Assembly: GCA_030681895.1 (NCBI GenBank)
Contig: JAUXRI010000185.1
Location: forward strand, 1 to 41,134
From: Myxococcales bacterium
GTDB taxonomy: Bacteria > Myxococcota > Myxococcia > Myxococcales > Myxococcaceae
Length of the DNA: 41,134 nt
Direction of reading: 5' to 3'
Shown here: in pieces, positions 32,115 through 41,099 of the stretch
Layout of the letters: each line of letters starts with the position of its first letter
Position numbering within the stretch: the first letter of the stretch is position 1
Notes under the pieces: generated by a model
Databases searched by the model: none
Seen by the model: only the letters and a program-made list of their open reading frames with translations
Told to the model about the DNA's origin: nothing
Position numbers and translations under genes: made by a program

Positions 32115-34349
32115 TCAGCGGGGCAGGGCGACGCCGGTCAACGCAGGCACTTGCTCGAAGCGGTCCTGGCCTGCCGTCAGCTTCCACAGCGTGCCATCGG
32201 CTTTGACGACGAGGCCTTCGGCCGATGCGTACACCGCACCCTCGGAGCCAGGGAGCACGCCGACGGACTGCTGGCCCAGCCGCCCCACGCCGCGGCCGTC
32301 GATGAGCGTCGCCCAGCTCGTGTGCCAGAGGACGTTGGGCACCTCTCCGATGAAGCCCTTCGGGGAAATCGCCTGGAAGAGCGAGGCCGAGTACCGAACG
32401 CCGATGCGGCCGTACTTCCCGCCGATGAGCCCGGCGCTCGCGCCCTGAAGGTTCCAGGCCTGGCCCTGGGCGTCGAGACCGGTCGGGCTCCCGTCGGCGC
32501 TGATGTCGACCATCGGCGCGACGTTCATCAGCTGCCGTGGCGTGGCGTCGCCACCGCCGCTCGTCGACTCCGAGCCGAAGAGCCACACCTTCCCCGTGCG
32601 GTCGAGGGCGAGCGAGAGGTTCACCTGGAACACGCTGTGCGCGATGGCCTGAATCGGTGGCAGGCCGGGCACGGGCGCAGGCACCGGGTCGCTCGCGCCC
32701 ACCGTCACGCGCCCGAGTTGCCCGAGAGCGTTGTCGCCAAAGCTGTACACGACGCCCTGCGCATCGAGCGCCAGGTTGTCGGCGATGGAGATGATGTTGG
32801 TGAGCCCGGGAATCTGCGTCGCAGTCATCCCCGTCAGCCTCCAGACGGTTCCATCGGCCTTCAGCACGAGGTCTTTGGCGACGGTGACCCGGCGGGTCGA
32901 CGGTGCCAGCTCGACCGACAGCATCGTGGTGCGAGCGAGCCCGTCGCCGGTCAATGCGAACTCGAGCATCACCGGCCGCGCCACGCTCGCCGCCGAGAAC
33001 GTCAGCGTGAGGCTGGCCGTCGTCGCCTGCGCCGGAATCGAGAGCGGCGCCGCGGTGATGTCGGCAGGAAGCCCGCGCGGGGTGAGAACGAGCGCGCCAT
33101 CGAAGCCCTCGCGCACCACGCGCAACGGCACCACGACCGACTGGCCCGGCCGCCCTGGAATCGGGTCTGAGACGACGGCGACGTCGGGCTCCGGCGCCGA
33201 GCTGCGCACGTTCTCGAACGGCAACAGCACGGCCGCACCCGACGTGACGTCGTACAGGCGCTTGTTGTCTCCGAGCGCGTACGCGCCCCGGCCTCGCGCG
33301 AAGACATCGACGAAGGTCACGCCTTCTGGCGCAACGAGCGGCTCGGGGTTCTTGTCGGAGCGCATGAACCACGCCAGCCCGTCGGGCGTCGCCCACAGCG
33401 CGTGGTGTCGGAACTCGGTCGTCTGCCCCGAGAACGTCTCGTACGTCGAGCCGTCGAAGGCGCGCAGCCCGGCGAACGCGAAGACCGGGGCGTAGGCCGG
33501 GCCGTTCGGGTTTCGCGTCGTGTCGTACACGAAGCCGTCGGAGCGCAAGAACGTCTGCCCGCCTGGAATCACGTCGATGGCGCCGCGAATCTGGCTGATG
33601 AGCGTGGGCCCATTGGCGATGGTGCCGTCGGCCATGACCGCCAGCACGAGGGTGGACTGCGAGGGGCCGCCGAAGAAGGTGGGGCGCACGGCGGTCACTC
33701 CCTGAAGCGCTGGGAAGCCGGCCCGGCGAGCCGTGCCATCGGCGAGCAGCTCGACGGTGCCTCCCTGCGAGGCGCGCACGTCGATGACGGGGCTGTCGAA
33801 CGAAGCGACGACGAGCGACTCATTCGGGCCCCCGGCGATGGCTCGAATCCCCGACAGCCCTTCGACACGGCCGGCCCCTCCGTCGGGCAACAGCTTCCAC
33901 ACCGTGCCGTCCTCGGTGAGCACCGAGAGCTGGCCGACGCCGATGTACGGGTGGTCGAGCTGCGCGACGGTGCTCCGCCGCGTCGTCTGCACCGAGTTGT
34001 TCGCAGGTGGAATCTCGGAGACGGTCGCGGTGATGGTCTGCCCACCCAGCGTCACGGCATACGCGCCGGGCGGCGTGGCGAAGTCGGCGGTCAGGAACAC
34101 GCCTCCCGCGTAGGCGTCGGGTTCGGCGACCAGACTCAGAAGGTCTGCGCGCAGCAAGCCAGGCGGCGTGACCGAGAGCACGGGCGCCATGCCGCCATCA
34201 GTCGGTGCGAGTCGGAAGCCGACCACGACGGTGGTGCCGGGCGGAACCGTCACGGTCGAGGACTCGACGCCGAACGGCCGGGGCTCGGTCGTCGACGGGC
34301 ACGCCGACAGCGCCAGCCAGAGCGTCATGCCGAGGAGCCCGCGCATCAT
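32115..34349 (-). CDS. RCC1-like repeat lipoprotein
   Basis: A 744-residue predicted lipoprotein. Start is ATG 34349, which overlaps the upstream stop (ATGA). The signal is LLGMTLWLALSAC. A beta-sandwich-like N-terminal part is followed by repeats in which 'LxxDGTVWxL' and 'GDNALGQLGR' motifs recur (for example SVLTEDGTVWKLLPDG, LVLKADGTVWRLTGM and LVVKADGTLWKLTAG), as in RCC1 and related beta-propeller proteins. In bacteria these occur in secreted or surface proteins, with no nucleotide-exchange role expected. Partner gene upstream is another propeller-like lipoprotein. Ligand unknown. Confidence 0.75.
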   Translation of the reverse strand: MMRGLLGMTLWLALSACPSTTEPRPFGVESSTVTVPPGTTVVVGFRLAPTDGGMAPVLSVTPPGLLRADLLSLVAEPDAYAGGVFLTADFATPPGAYAVTLGGQTITATVSEIPPANNSVQTTRRSTVAQLDHPYIGVGQLSVLTEDGTVWKLLPDGGAGRVEGLSGIRAIAGGPNESLVVASFDSPVIDVRASQGGTVELLADGTARRAGFPALQGVTAVRPTFFGGPSQSTLVLAVMADGTIANGPTLISQIRGAIDVIPGGQTFLRSDGFVYDTTRNPNGPAYAPVFAFAGLRAFDGSTYETFSGQTTEFRHHALWATPDGLAWFMRSDKNPEPLVAPEGVTFVDVFARGRGAYALGDNKRLYDVTSGAAVLLPFENVRSSAPEPDVAVVSDPIPGRPGQSVVVPLRVVREGFDGALVLTPRGLPADITAAPLSIPAQATTASLTLTFSAASVARPVMLEFALTGDGLARTTMLSVELAPSTRRVTVAKDLVLKADGTVWRLTGMTATQIPGLTNIISIADNLALDAQGVVYSFGDNALGQLGRVTVGASDPVPAPVPGLPPIQAIAHSVFQVNLSLALDRTGKVWLFGSESTSGGGDATPRQLMNVAPMVDISADGSPTGLDAQGQAWNLQGASAGLIGGKYGRIGVRYSASLFQAISPKGFIGEVPNVLWHTSWATLIDGRGVGRLGQQSVGVLPGSEGAVYASAEGLVVKADGTLWKLTAGQDRFEQVPALTGVALPR

Positions 34350-35296
34350 GGCGTCACCTCGGTCGGCCACGTGCCGCCTGGTCGAAGCCGCGCGACCCGG
34401 CTGAAGGTCGTCGTCTGGCCAGAGGTGTCACTCAGGTAGACGAGCCCATCGGCGCCGACCGTCAGCGTGAAGCCCGCGAAGTTGAGCGCCTCTCCGGTCG
34501 ACAGCGCCGACGTGTCGCCAATCTGCTCGAGCGCGCCTCCAGCCCGGGTGCGGAACACCTGCGGCGGTCGCGAGAAGTTGCAGGTGCCGTCGAGCCCGCA
34601 GCCCAGCAACCCGAGCGTCGGCCTGATGGGAAACGAGGCCAGCACGGTGCTCTGCGTCGAGCCGAACGGCCGTCGCGTCACCTTCATGGTGGTGCCGTCG
34701 TTGGTGAACTCGAGCACGTCGCCCTTCGCGTCGAAGAGCACCGCTGGCTGCGTCGCCAGCCCCTCGTCGACCGTCTCGGTCGCGCCATCGAGCCGCCGGT
34801 TGCCCGAGTACGCGCGGCCGTTGCCGTCGACTCGCGTGACGGGCGCCGAGGCCACCCACGTCGTCGCACCAGCGAGCAGCACCTCGTTGCCCTTCGGCCC
34901 CGTCGCGAAGGTGTTGCCTGCCGGGTCGACAGTGACGAGCGTCTTCCCGACACTCCCCGCCACCAGCACCCAGTCCTTCTCACCCTTCGCCATTCGGTAG
35001 ATGACGCCGTGCCCAAAGTAGATGTTGCCGTTCACGTCCCACGCACGGGGAATGGCGGTGCCAGGGAGCCCGGTAAACGGGACGACCGTCGGCAGTGGCA
35101 CCCACGCGTTCCACTCGACGCGGCGTTGGAGCGTGGTGCCGTCACCACCCACTGCGTGCATCACGTTGTGCTCGTCGAAGCTCAACCGGGTGATGGCGAA
35201 CGCGGCCTGCCCCATCACCATTTCCCACTTCTCGACGCTCGCCGCCTCGTTGCAGCCCGTCGCCAACAGCGCGAGCGCTCCCGCCAGGACTCTCAT
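34346..35296 (-). CDS. Propeller-like lipoprotein
   Basis: A 316-residue predicted lipoprotein (RVLAGALALLATGC, Cys15). The mature part is almost all short beta-strands with repeating 'hydrophobic-strand, D-x-x-G' turns (HAVGGDGTT, VDPAGNTF, TVGADGLVYLSD), consistent with a beta-propeller. No family is named with confidence. Its stop overlaps the start of the RCC1-like gene, so the two should be made together and may form one surface complex. Confidence 0.72.
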   Translation of the reverse strand: MRVLAGALALLATGCNEAASVEKWEMVMGQAAFAITRLSFDEHNVMHAVGGDGTTLQRRVEWNAWVPLPTVVPFTGLPGTAIPRAWDVNGNIYFGHGVIYRMAKGEKDWVLVAGSVGKTLVTVDPAGNTFATGPKGNEVLLAGATTWVASAPVTRVDGNGRAYSGNRRLDGATETVDEGLATQPAVLFDAKGDVLEFTNDGTTMKVTRRPFGSTQSTVLASFPIRPTLGLLGCGLDGTCNFSRPPQVFRTRAGGALEQIGDTSALSTGEALNFAGFTLTVGADGLVYLSDTSGQTTTFSRVARLRPGGTWPTEVTP

Positions 35297-35359
35297 GGGC
35301 GCTCGCGTAGCACGTGGCCGCGCCCTCGACGCAGCAGTCCGCTCGAGGAGGAGCGCGAC

Positions 35360-36634
35360 TTAGAGCGCGTACGAGAGGTCGCCGAACACGCGGCCATCGC
35401 CATCGACGAACTGCAGCCGCGCGGTGCCGGTGCCCGGGTCGAGGTCGATGATGGTGAAGTTGTTGCGGCCCGAGGCGAAGTCGAACTGCGGCTTGCCGGG
35501 GTAGGTGGGCGAGGTGTTCGGCCGCTGCCCCGCCGGCCCGACGAGCGCCTCGATGGCCGTCGAGCCCGGGCCCGTACGAGAGACGCGCCCCGCCGTCGCG
35601 AGATGAAAGTCTCCCGAGACCCAGAGCACGCCGGGAATCTTCTCGTCCTCGATGTACTTCAGGAGCTCAGTGCGCTGCGCCGGGAAGCCCTCCCACCGGT
35701 CCTCTCGCTGCAGGCCGAAGAGCGGGCCGGGGAACTCCGAGATGGGCACCGAGTTGAGGATGACCTTGAAGCGCGCGGGGCACGTCGAGAGGCCCGTCTT
35801 GAGCCACTCGAACTGCTCCTTCGAGAGGTATTCGCCGGCTGCGCGGTTTCGTTCGCTGCGCGCGTCGAGCACGAAGAACTCCGCGGTGCGGCCCCAGCGA
35901 ACGCTTCGCCACAGGCGCTCGGGCGGGACCTGCCGACGCACGGGCAGGAACTCGAAGAAGCGGTCGCGCGCCACGTCGACGATGCCGTCGGAGTCGGGGC
36001 CGGGGAAGTTGTCGACGACCTCGTGGTCGTCCCACGTGGCGATGAGGCTCGTCGACGCGCGCAGCAAGCGGTGCGGCTCGCGGCCCAGCGCCTCGTACCA
36101 CTTGTCCCGAAAGCCGCTGATGGTGCGCGCGCCGTCGGCGTAGAGCGTGTCGCCGCCGAGGAGAAACGCGTCGAGGTCGGTTCGTTCGGCCGCCCGGCGC
36201 AACGTCAGGAGCGGGTAGTGCGGGTTGATGCACGAAGCCGCGCCGATGCGCAGCGGCGCGAGCGTGTCGGCGGCGAACGCCGTGCGGAACCGGCCAGGCC
36301 CGGAACGCGCGCCCTCGCCGCCTGCCGTCGGCTCGACGAACTCGTAGCGGTACCAGCGGCCAGCCGAGAGCCCGCGCAGCTCGACGTGCACGAAGCCGTC
36401 GGCGTCTGGCGTGACGGGAAGCGTGAGGCTGTTGGTGCCGTCTTCGAGGGCGAGCTCGAGCTGCACCGTCGAGCCGCCTCGATACGACGTCCATACCACC
36501 GCGCCTTCGTCGTTGGCGTCGCCGCTCGCCACGCCCAGCGGGAACTCACGCGGCGTGACGCCGTCGGGAGGCACGCTCGTCTCGCACGCCGCTGCGCCGA
36601 GCGCCGCGAGCATCGTTCGTCGAGAGAACTTCAC
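35360..36634 (-). CDS. PhoD-like phosphatase/phosphodiesterase, Tat lipoprotein
   Basis: A 424-residue protein. Start is GTG 36634, overlapping the stop of the upstream membrane protein gene (GTGA). The Tat motif FSRRTMLAALG is followed by AAAC, so it is probably exported folded and lipid-anchored. An N-terminal beta domain (FPLGVASGDANDEGAVVWT) precedes the PhoD metallophosphatase domain: GAASCINPHYP, LGGDTLYAD, WDDHEVVDNFPG, LNSVPISE and VSGDFHLA. It should hydrolyse phosphate esters outside the membrane using metals. Length and domain order fit alkaline phosphatase D. Confidence 0.88.
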   Translation of the reverse strand: MKFSRRTMLAALGAAACETSVPPDGVTPREFPLGVASGDANDEGAVVWTSYRGGSTVQLELALEDGTNSLTLPVTPDADGFVHVELRGLSAGRWYRYEFVEPTAGGEGARSGPGRFRTAFAADTLAPLRIGAASCINPHYPLLTLRRAAERTDLDAFLLGGDTLYADGARTISGFRDKWYEALGREPHRLLRASTSLIATWDDHEVVDNFPGPDSDGIVDVARDRFFEFLPVRRQVPPERLWRSVRWGRTAEFFVLDARSERNRAAGEYLSKEQFEWLKTGLSTCPARFKVILNSVPISEFPGPLFGLQREDRWEGFPAQRTELLKYIEDEKIPGVLWVSGDFHLATAGRVSRTGPGSTAIEALVGPAGQRPNTSPTYPGKPQFDFASGRNNFTIIDLDPGTGTARLQFVDGDGRVFGDLSYAL

Positions 36635-37206
36635 GGGCTCACCACCTTTCGCGACGCGACGAAGCCCTGCCACGCGAAGACTGCCTCGAGCACGTCGAAG
36701 GCCACCATCGAGATGATGGCCGTGCCTGCGCCCACCAGCATCGCCCACTGCCCGCTCGCGAAGCGGTCGCGCTCGGCGAGGGCTCCACCCGTCAACGTCA
36801 GCAGGCCAACAGCCGCGCCGACGAGCGCCCACCTCGAGGCCCGCCAGCCTTTTTCATGAGCGGCACTCGTACTCGAGCTCACCCCGTCGGTGGCGCCGAC
36901 TCCTGTCAGGAACGGGAGCGTGAGGTGCAGCACGGCGACGTTGAGGAGGGACGCGATGGCGAAGCCTCCGGCGAGCGCGAGCGGGTCGGGTCGGCTCTGC
37001 GCGTTGAAGGCTGCCATCGGCAGCAACGAGCCTGCGAACGTCGAGAGCGCGGCGGTCGCGATGGCCACGGCGGTCGCGGTGCTGGCGTAGAGCGCGATGG
37101 TGCTGCGCGGCACGGCGGGCACGCCCGCGTCGAGTGACTCCGTCACGGCCTGGGCATGGGCGGTGAGCGTGACGAGCAAGACTGGGAGGAGCGCGACGCG
37201 ATGCAT
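36631..37206 (-). CDS. Multi-helix membrane protein coupled to PhoD-like gene
   Basis: A 191-residue protein. ATG 37206 begins a signal-like segment (VALLPVLLVTLTAHAQA). About four further hydrophobic helices follow, including AVAIATAALSTFAGSLLPM and LALAGGFAIASLLNVAVLHL. No family is recognised. The stop overlaps the PhoD-like start, so the two are probably co-translated. Confidence 0.7.
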   Translation of the reverse strand: MHRVALLPVLLVTLTAHAQAVTESLDAGVPAVPRSTIALYASTATAVAIATAALSTFAGSLLPMAAFNAQSRPDPLALAGGFAIASLLNVAVLHLTLPFLTGVGATDGVSSSTSAAHEKGWRASRWALVGAAVGLLTLTGGALAERDRFASGQWAMLVGAGTAIISMVAFDVLEAVFAWQGFVASRKVVSP

Positions 37207-37601
37207 GCGGCCGCTGCACCAGACCGCTGCGTGCGACGGCTGACAAGCTGGCTGAAGCGTCAGGCGGCGCGACTCACTGTAGGTTTTTTCGCGCAGCCGT
37301 CGCGCGGAACAGGAGCACGAGCGGCACGCCAACGCCGGGGACGAGCGCGAGCCACTGCAGCGCTGGTTGCCCGCGCAGCCTCGCCTCTTCGCGTCCGAGC
37401 ATCGGCGCCGCCACACAGCACGCGTGGAAGTCGAGCGACGCGCGTCGAGGAGCTCTCGGTCGCAGGCGAGCAGCTCGACAAGACGAGGCACCCGAAAATC
37501 TTCGTCGGCAGAATTTCGCCCGCGAGAGGGACTCGCACAGGTGCGTCAGACAGACGACGAATGTGGCGCACCTGCGTCGAGCGGCGCGCTATGGCCATCG
37601 C
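37207..37601. other. Divergent intergenic region of about 395 bp
   Basis: This lies between the leftward membrane protein gene and the rightward Rossmann-fold gene. A possible 42-residue minus-strand frame (37402 to 37274) has one hydrophobic segment (QPALQWLALVPGVGVPLVLLF) and a basic end, but no good ribosome-binding site; I do not call it. Imperfect inverted arms CGAAAATC and GAATTTCG occur at 37493 and 37511. The 8-bp inverted repeat near 37538 is listed separately. Confidence 0.55.
37538..37574 (+). promoter_or_regulatory. 8-bp inverted repeat upstream of Rossmann-fold gene
   Basis: CAGGTGCG at 37538-37545 and its exact reverse complement CGCACCTG at 37567-37574 are separated by 21 bases. 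The second arm ends 27 bases before the ATG at 37602. It could be a regulator-binding site or a leader hairpin. Confidence 0.35.
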
Positions 37602-38525
37602 ATGTCGGAGACCGAGCGCCCCCGGGTCGTCATTGCTGGAGGCACCGGTGCGTTGGGTCGCGCGCTCGCGGAGCGGCTGAAGACGTCGTGCGACGTCACC
37701 TGCGTCGGTACGCGCGCCACGTCTGGTGCCAGCGACTGGAAGGCCGACCTGCTCTCGGTTGCCGAGGCCGAGGTCGCGCTCGCTGGCGCCCACACCGTCG
37801 TCTTCCTCGCGCGTACGAGTGGGCCGAGGGCGCGGTTGCTCCAGGGCTCGACCGCCGACGTCGACCTGGTGCTCGCCGACTCGGTGGCGCGCGCTGCACG
37901 GCTCACGAAGCCACGCCGCCTCGTCTTCTTCGGGTGCGCAGAGAACGACGAGCGCGAGGTGGTGCTCGCGACGTCCGGGGTTCCGCTGTCCGTGCTCTCG
38001 GGTGGCGGTGAGGACCCCGCCGCGCAGCTCGAGCAGCTGGTGCTCGCGGCCACCGTCGAGACGCGCCGCCTGCCGGGGTGGAAGGGCGCCGAGGTTCCTC
38101 CTGCGGCGTGGAGCGGGCCGTCGACAGTGCTCTCGGTGCAACGCCTCACGCCGAAGCCGGGGTGGACGGCGGCGCAGACTGCGCGCGCGTACTTCGAATG
38201 GTTGGGTGGTGATGCGCCCACCGTGTCGACCGTCCTCGGGGCTGACGCCTACGAGATCAAGTCACTCGGCGCGAGCATGCTGCAGCTGCGCCGCGTCCCC
38301 GGGCAGAGCTCCGACAGCGTCGAGGTGTTGGAGGTGCGCGATGGGGCCCTGGTGGCCGAGGGCACTACCGGCATCTTCGAGTTCAGGCTGCTCGAGACGC
38401 CCGCGGTGTTGATGACGACGCTGAGGGGCTTCGTGCCCGCGATGCCGTGGCTCGCCTATCGGGCCTCGCAGGCCATTCAACACGCGCGGGCGATGCGCCG
38501 CTTCGGCGAGTGGCTCACCGCCTGA
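37602..38525 (+). CDS. Rossmann-fold NAD(P)-binding protein (SDR-like)
   Basis: A 307-residue soluble protein. The N-terminus has the glycine-rich nucleotide-binding motif of extended/atypical SDR proteins (IAGGTGALGRAL), and the following strands and helices fit a Rossmann fold (TVVFLARTS, RLVFFGCAENDE). The usual catalytic YxxxK is not evident, which is common in atypical SDRs that act as reductases, epimerases or mere binders. A C-terminal beta-rich part follows. Start ATG 37602 was chosen to place the nucleotide motif near the N-terminus. The neighbour on the other strand is a ThrE-like exporter. Confidence 0.75.
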   Translation: MSETERPRVVIAGGTGALGRALAERLKTSCDVTCVGTRATSGASDWKADLLSVAEAEVALAGAHTVVFLARTSGPRARLLQGSTADVDLVLADSVARAARLTKPRRLVFFGCAENDEREVVLATSGVPLSVLSGGGEDPAAQLEQLVLAATVETRRLPGWKGAEVPPAAWSGPSTVLSVQRLTPKPGWTAAQTARAYFEWLGGDAPTVSTVLGADAYEIKSLGASMLQLRRVPGQSSDSVEVLEVRDGALVAEGTTGIFEFRLLETPAVLMTTLRGFVPAMPWLAYRASQAIQHARAMRRFGEWLTA

Positions 38526-38555
38526 GCGGCGTCTCCGACTCCGACGGCGCCGGGC

Positions 38556-39785
38556 CTAGAGAATCTTCCGCGGTGGCACGACGACGTTCGCCACTAGCAG
38601 CCCCATCACCAGCGCGCCGGCGAGCGTGAACATGCCGACCGCCTGGCTCGCGCCCTGGGTGTAGTCGCCGCGCAGGAGCGCATCGAAGCTCCGGAAGCCG
38701 AACGAGCCGGGCACCAGCAGCAGGAGCCCGGGCAACAAGAAGACCTGCGCCGGCTGCTTCGTGGTGCGCGCGAACGCGTTCGCTGCGACCGCCAACACCA
38801 GCGCCGACAGGAACGCCGCCGGCGTCGCGGGCCACGTGCGCAACAGGAGCTGCGAGAGCCACACCACGCTGCCAGAGCCGAGCGCGATGACGAGCTTCTG
38901 TCGCGGCAGCCCGAGCGACACACCGAAACTCAACGACGCCACCACCACCGCGAGCGCCTGCCACCACCACGGCGCCGGGAGCAGCGTGCCCGCGGCCTCG
39001 GGGCGAACGCCCGTCCACTGCTCGAAGGTGAGTGCGAGCCCGATGCCGAACACCAGCGAGAGCAACGTCACCGCCGCGTCGACGAGCCGCGCCGTGCCTG
39101 AGACGAGGTTCTTGAAGGTGATCTCCGCGAGCCCCGTCGTCAGCACCATGCCCGGCAGCAGCGGAATCACCACCGCGAGCACCAGCACGTCGCGCGAATG
39201 CCCGGGCCACACCAGCGTCGCGAACCACGCCGTCAGCGCCGCGATGACACCGCCGAGAAAGTTCTCGAGGAACCGAAGGCCGGGCTCCCGCTGGGTCCGC
39301 AGCAGCACGGCTCTCAACAACAGCCCGCCCACGCCCGCGATGAAGAAGTCACCGACGCCGCCACCGAACGAGACCGCCGCCCCTGCGCTCGAGCCCGCGC
39401 CCGCGATCAGCTTCACCAGCGTGGACCATTCTCCTGCGCTCGACAGCCGGCGCAGCTCGAGGCGCGCGTCGTTCACCGTGAGCGTTCGGTCGACGACCCG
39501 GTTGAGCAGCTCGTCGAGCACCGCGAGGCGCTGGAGGTCGACCCGCCACTCGTTCACCCGCACCATCGAGACAGCCGGCGCTTCACCCGTCGGCGTGCGA
39601 ATCGCGACGAAGAGCCCGGTGGGCAGCGCGAACACGTCGGCCGAGAAGCCCTCGCGGCTCGCCACCACGCCGAGCAACTCCTCGAGGCGGTAGCTCGGGC
39701 AGCCGGCGGCCAACAGCTCGCTGCCGAGCTCGACGAGGTAGTCGAGCATGTGGTGGGGCGAGAGCGGCTCGCGTGAGTCGGTCAC
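38556..39785 (-). CDS. ThrE-type threonine/serine exporter family protein
   Basis: A 409-residue protein. It starts at GTG 39785, five bases after the patatin stop. The N-terminal ~125 residues are soluble and match DUF1212: YLVELGSELLAAGCPSYRLEELLG, then FALPTGLFVAI. About ten hydrophobic segments follow in two groups, the second with the DUF3815-like end (LLPGLLLLVPGSFGFRSFDALL). This fused layout is that of ThrE-type amino-acid exporters. The exported substrate is inferred from the family only. The N-terminal domain in relatives has a hydrolase-like catalytic role, which is not provable here. Confidence 0.85.
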   Translation of the reverse strand: MTDSREPLSPHHMLDYLVELGSELLAAGCPSYRLEELLGVVASREGFSADVFALPTGLFVAIRTPTGEAPAVSMVRVNEWRVDLQRLAVLDELLNRVVDRTLTVNDARLELRRLSSAGEWSTLVKLIAGAGSSAGAAVSFGGGVGDFFIAGVGGLLLRAVLLRTQREPGLRFLENFLGGVIAALTAWFATLVWPGHSRDVLVLAVVIPLLPGMVLTTGLAEITFKNLVSGTARLVDAAVTLLSLVFGIGLALTFEQWTGVRPEAAGTLLPAPWWWQALAVVVASLSFGVSLGLPRQKLVIALGSGSVVWLSQLLLRTWPATPAAFLSALVLAVAANAFARTTKQPAQVFLLPGLLLLVPGSFGFRSFDALLRGDYTQGASQAVGMFTLAGALVMGLLVANVVVPPRKIL

Positions 39786-39790
39786 TGGCG

Positions 39791-41020
39791 TCAGGCCTCG
39801 AAGAACGCGCGTACTTCGTCTCGTTTGGCCAGCGCGTCGGCGCGACCGAGCTCGATGAGCGTCTCGGCCCAGCCTCCGTCGAAGAGCAGGTACGACGCGA
39901 GGTCGGCTTCCCACGTCGAGTCGGCGTTGGCCGCGCGCGCGAGCAGCCCCTCGTAGAAGCGGCCCAGGTTCCAGCCCCCTGAGTGCCGCCGCAGGTGTTC
40001 GCCGGCGAGCACGCCGATGTTCTTCGAGGGCTCGAAGACGAGCGTCGGAATTCGCCGGTACGTCATGCCGCGCTCCTGCTCGAGCACGGCGTCCATCCGG
40101 GCGCGCTCCGTGGCCGGCAGCGCGACGTCAATGACCTCCATCACGCGGTTGAAGCGCTGCAGCACCTGCAGGTCGGTGGCGACGGGGTCGAGGAGCAGCG
40201 CGTTGAACAGCTTGCCGAGCAGGAAGACGAGGCTCGGGTACTGGCTGGCCGTGTCACCCGGCGCGTCGATGTCGGGCGCCTGCACCGCGTCGTGCCGCAG
40301 CGTGATGACGACGAGCTTGTCGGCGCCCGCGCGAATCGCCGGCGCGATGGGCGTGTTGAAGCGCAGGCCTCCATCCGTGAAGTACGAGCGGCCGACCCGG
40401 CGCGCAGGGAAGAGCGCGGGAATGGCGGCCGAGGCCAGCACGTGCTCCACGTCGATGCGCGTCTGACGAAACACCCGCCGCGGGTGCCGCATCGTCTTGA
40501 AGTCGACGCCGGGCGCGAGCTCGCCGAAGAGGGTGGTGGCCCCGGTGCCGATGTGGAGCGCGGCCACGATGAACGCGCGCAGCCGGCCTTCGTTCACGTT
40601 GTCGTGCAGCTGCGCCCAGTCGATGCCAGCGGCGACGAGGTCTTCGAGCGCGCGTGGGTTGAGCACGGAGCGCCCAAAGCGGTCGACGGGGCCGTCTTCG
40701 TCGCGTGCCGCGCTCGGCTTTCTGAACAGCCGCAGCGGGCTCGACCACGCCATCAACCCTCGAAGGTCGACGCGCAGGTGATGCTCCAGCTTGAGCGAGC
40801 GCCACAGCGTCATCAGCGCCTCGACGTGATGGTCGTGGCGATGCGCGTTCGCCGCCAGCCAGGCACCGTTGATGGCGCCGACCGAGGTGCCGGCGACGAC
40901 CTGGTAGAGCGGTCGCGAGTCGCTCGGCCGTGCGAGCGCGTCGTTCACGCCCTGGAGGACGCCGACTTCGTACGCCCCACGGGCTCCTCCTCCAGACAGC
41001 ACCACGCCCACGCTCGTCAT
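39791..41020 (-). CDS. Patatin-like phospholipase
   Basis: A 409-residue cytoplasmic-type protein. It has the patatin motifs: oxyanion loop GGGARGAY (11-17), nucleophile S46 in GTSVGAIN, and catalytic D216 in the DGG motif. The C-terminal ~170 residues are mostly helical (for example LLGKLFNALLLDPVATDLQVLQRFNRVMEV), as in bacterial patatin-like hydrolases. It should act as a lipid acyl hydrolase. No signal peptide. It is followed by the ThrE-like gene five bases later, so the two are probably in one transcript. Confidence 0.92.
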   Translation of the reverse strand: MTSVGVVLSGGGARGAYEVGVLQGVNDALARPSDSRPLYQVVAGTSVGAINGAWLAANAHRHDHHVEALMTLWRSLKLEHHLRVDLRGLMAWSSPLRLFRKPSAARDEDGPVDRFGRSVLNPRALEDLVAAGIDWAQLHDNVNEGRLRAFIVAALHIGTGATTLFGELAPGVDFKTMRHPRRVFRQTRIDVEHVLASAAIPALFPARRVGRSYFTDGGLRFNTPIAPAIRAGADKLVVITLRHDAVQAPDIDAPGDTASQYPSLVFLLGKLFNALLLDPVATDLQVLQRFNRVMEVIDVALPATERARMDAVLEQERGMTYRRIPTLVFEPSKNIGVLAGEHLRRHSGGWNLGRFYEGLLARAANADSTWEADLASYLLFDGGWAETLIELGRADALAKRDEVRAFFEA

Positions 41021-41065
41021 GACGGTGAGTGTCGGGCGCGACGCGTGGAGGCGCCAGAAACACTT

Positions 41066-41099
41066 CGGCCCGGCTCAGTCACGAGGACTGGCCGGGCCG
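41066..41099. terminator. Strong hairpin near the window edge
   Basis: CGGCCCGGCTCAGTC (41066-41080) pairs with GACTGGCCGGGCCG (41086-41099) around a five-base loop, with one bulged T, giving 14 pairs. No clear T run follows on either strand. It may end transcription of a gene lying beyond the window, or be a regulatory hairpin. The orientation is not decidable. Confidence 0.4.

Noticed and set aside
34205..36859. An 884-codon plus-strand open frame.
   Set aside because: It is antisense to the propeller lipoprotein and PhoD-like genes, with Arg/Glu/Val-rich composition and no motif.
37274..37402. A possible 42-residue minus-strand membrane peptide.
   Set aside because: There is one hydrophobic segment but no good ribosome-binding site and no homologue I recognise. 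Mentioned in the gap entry only.
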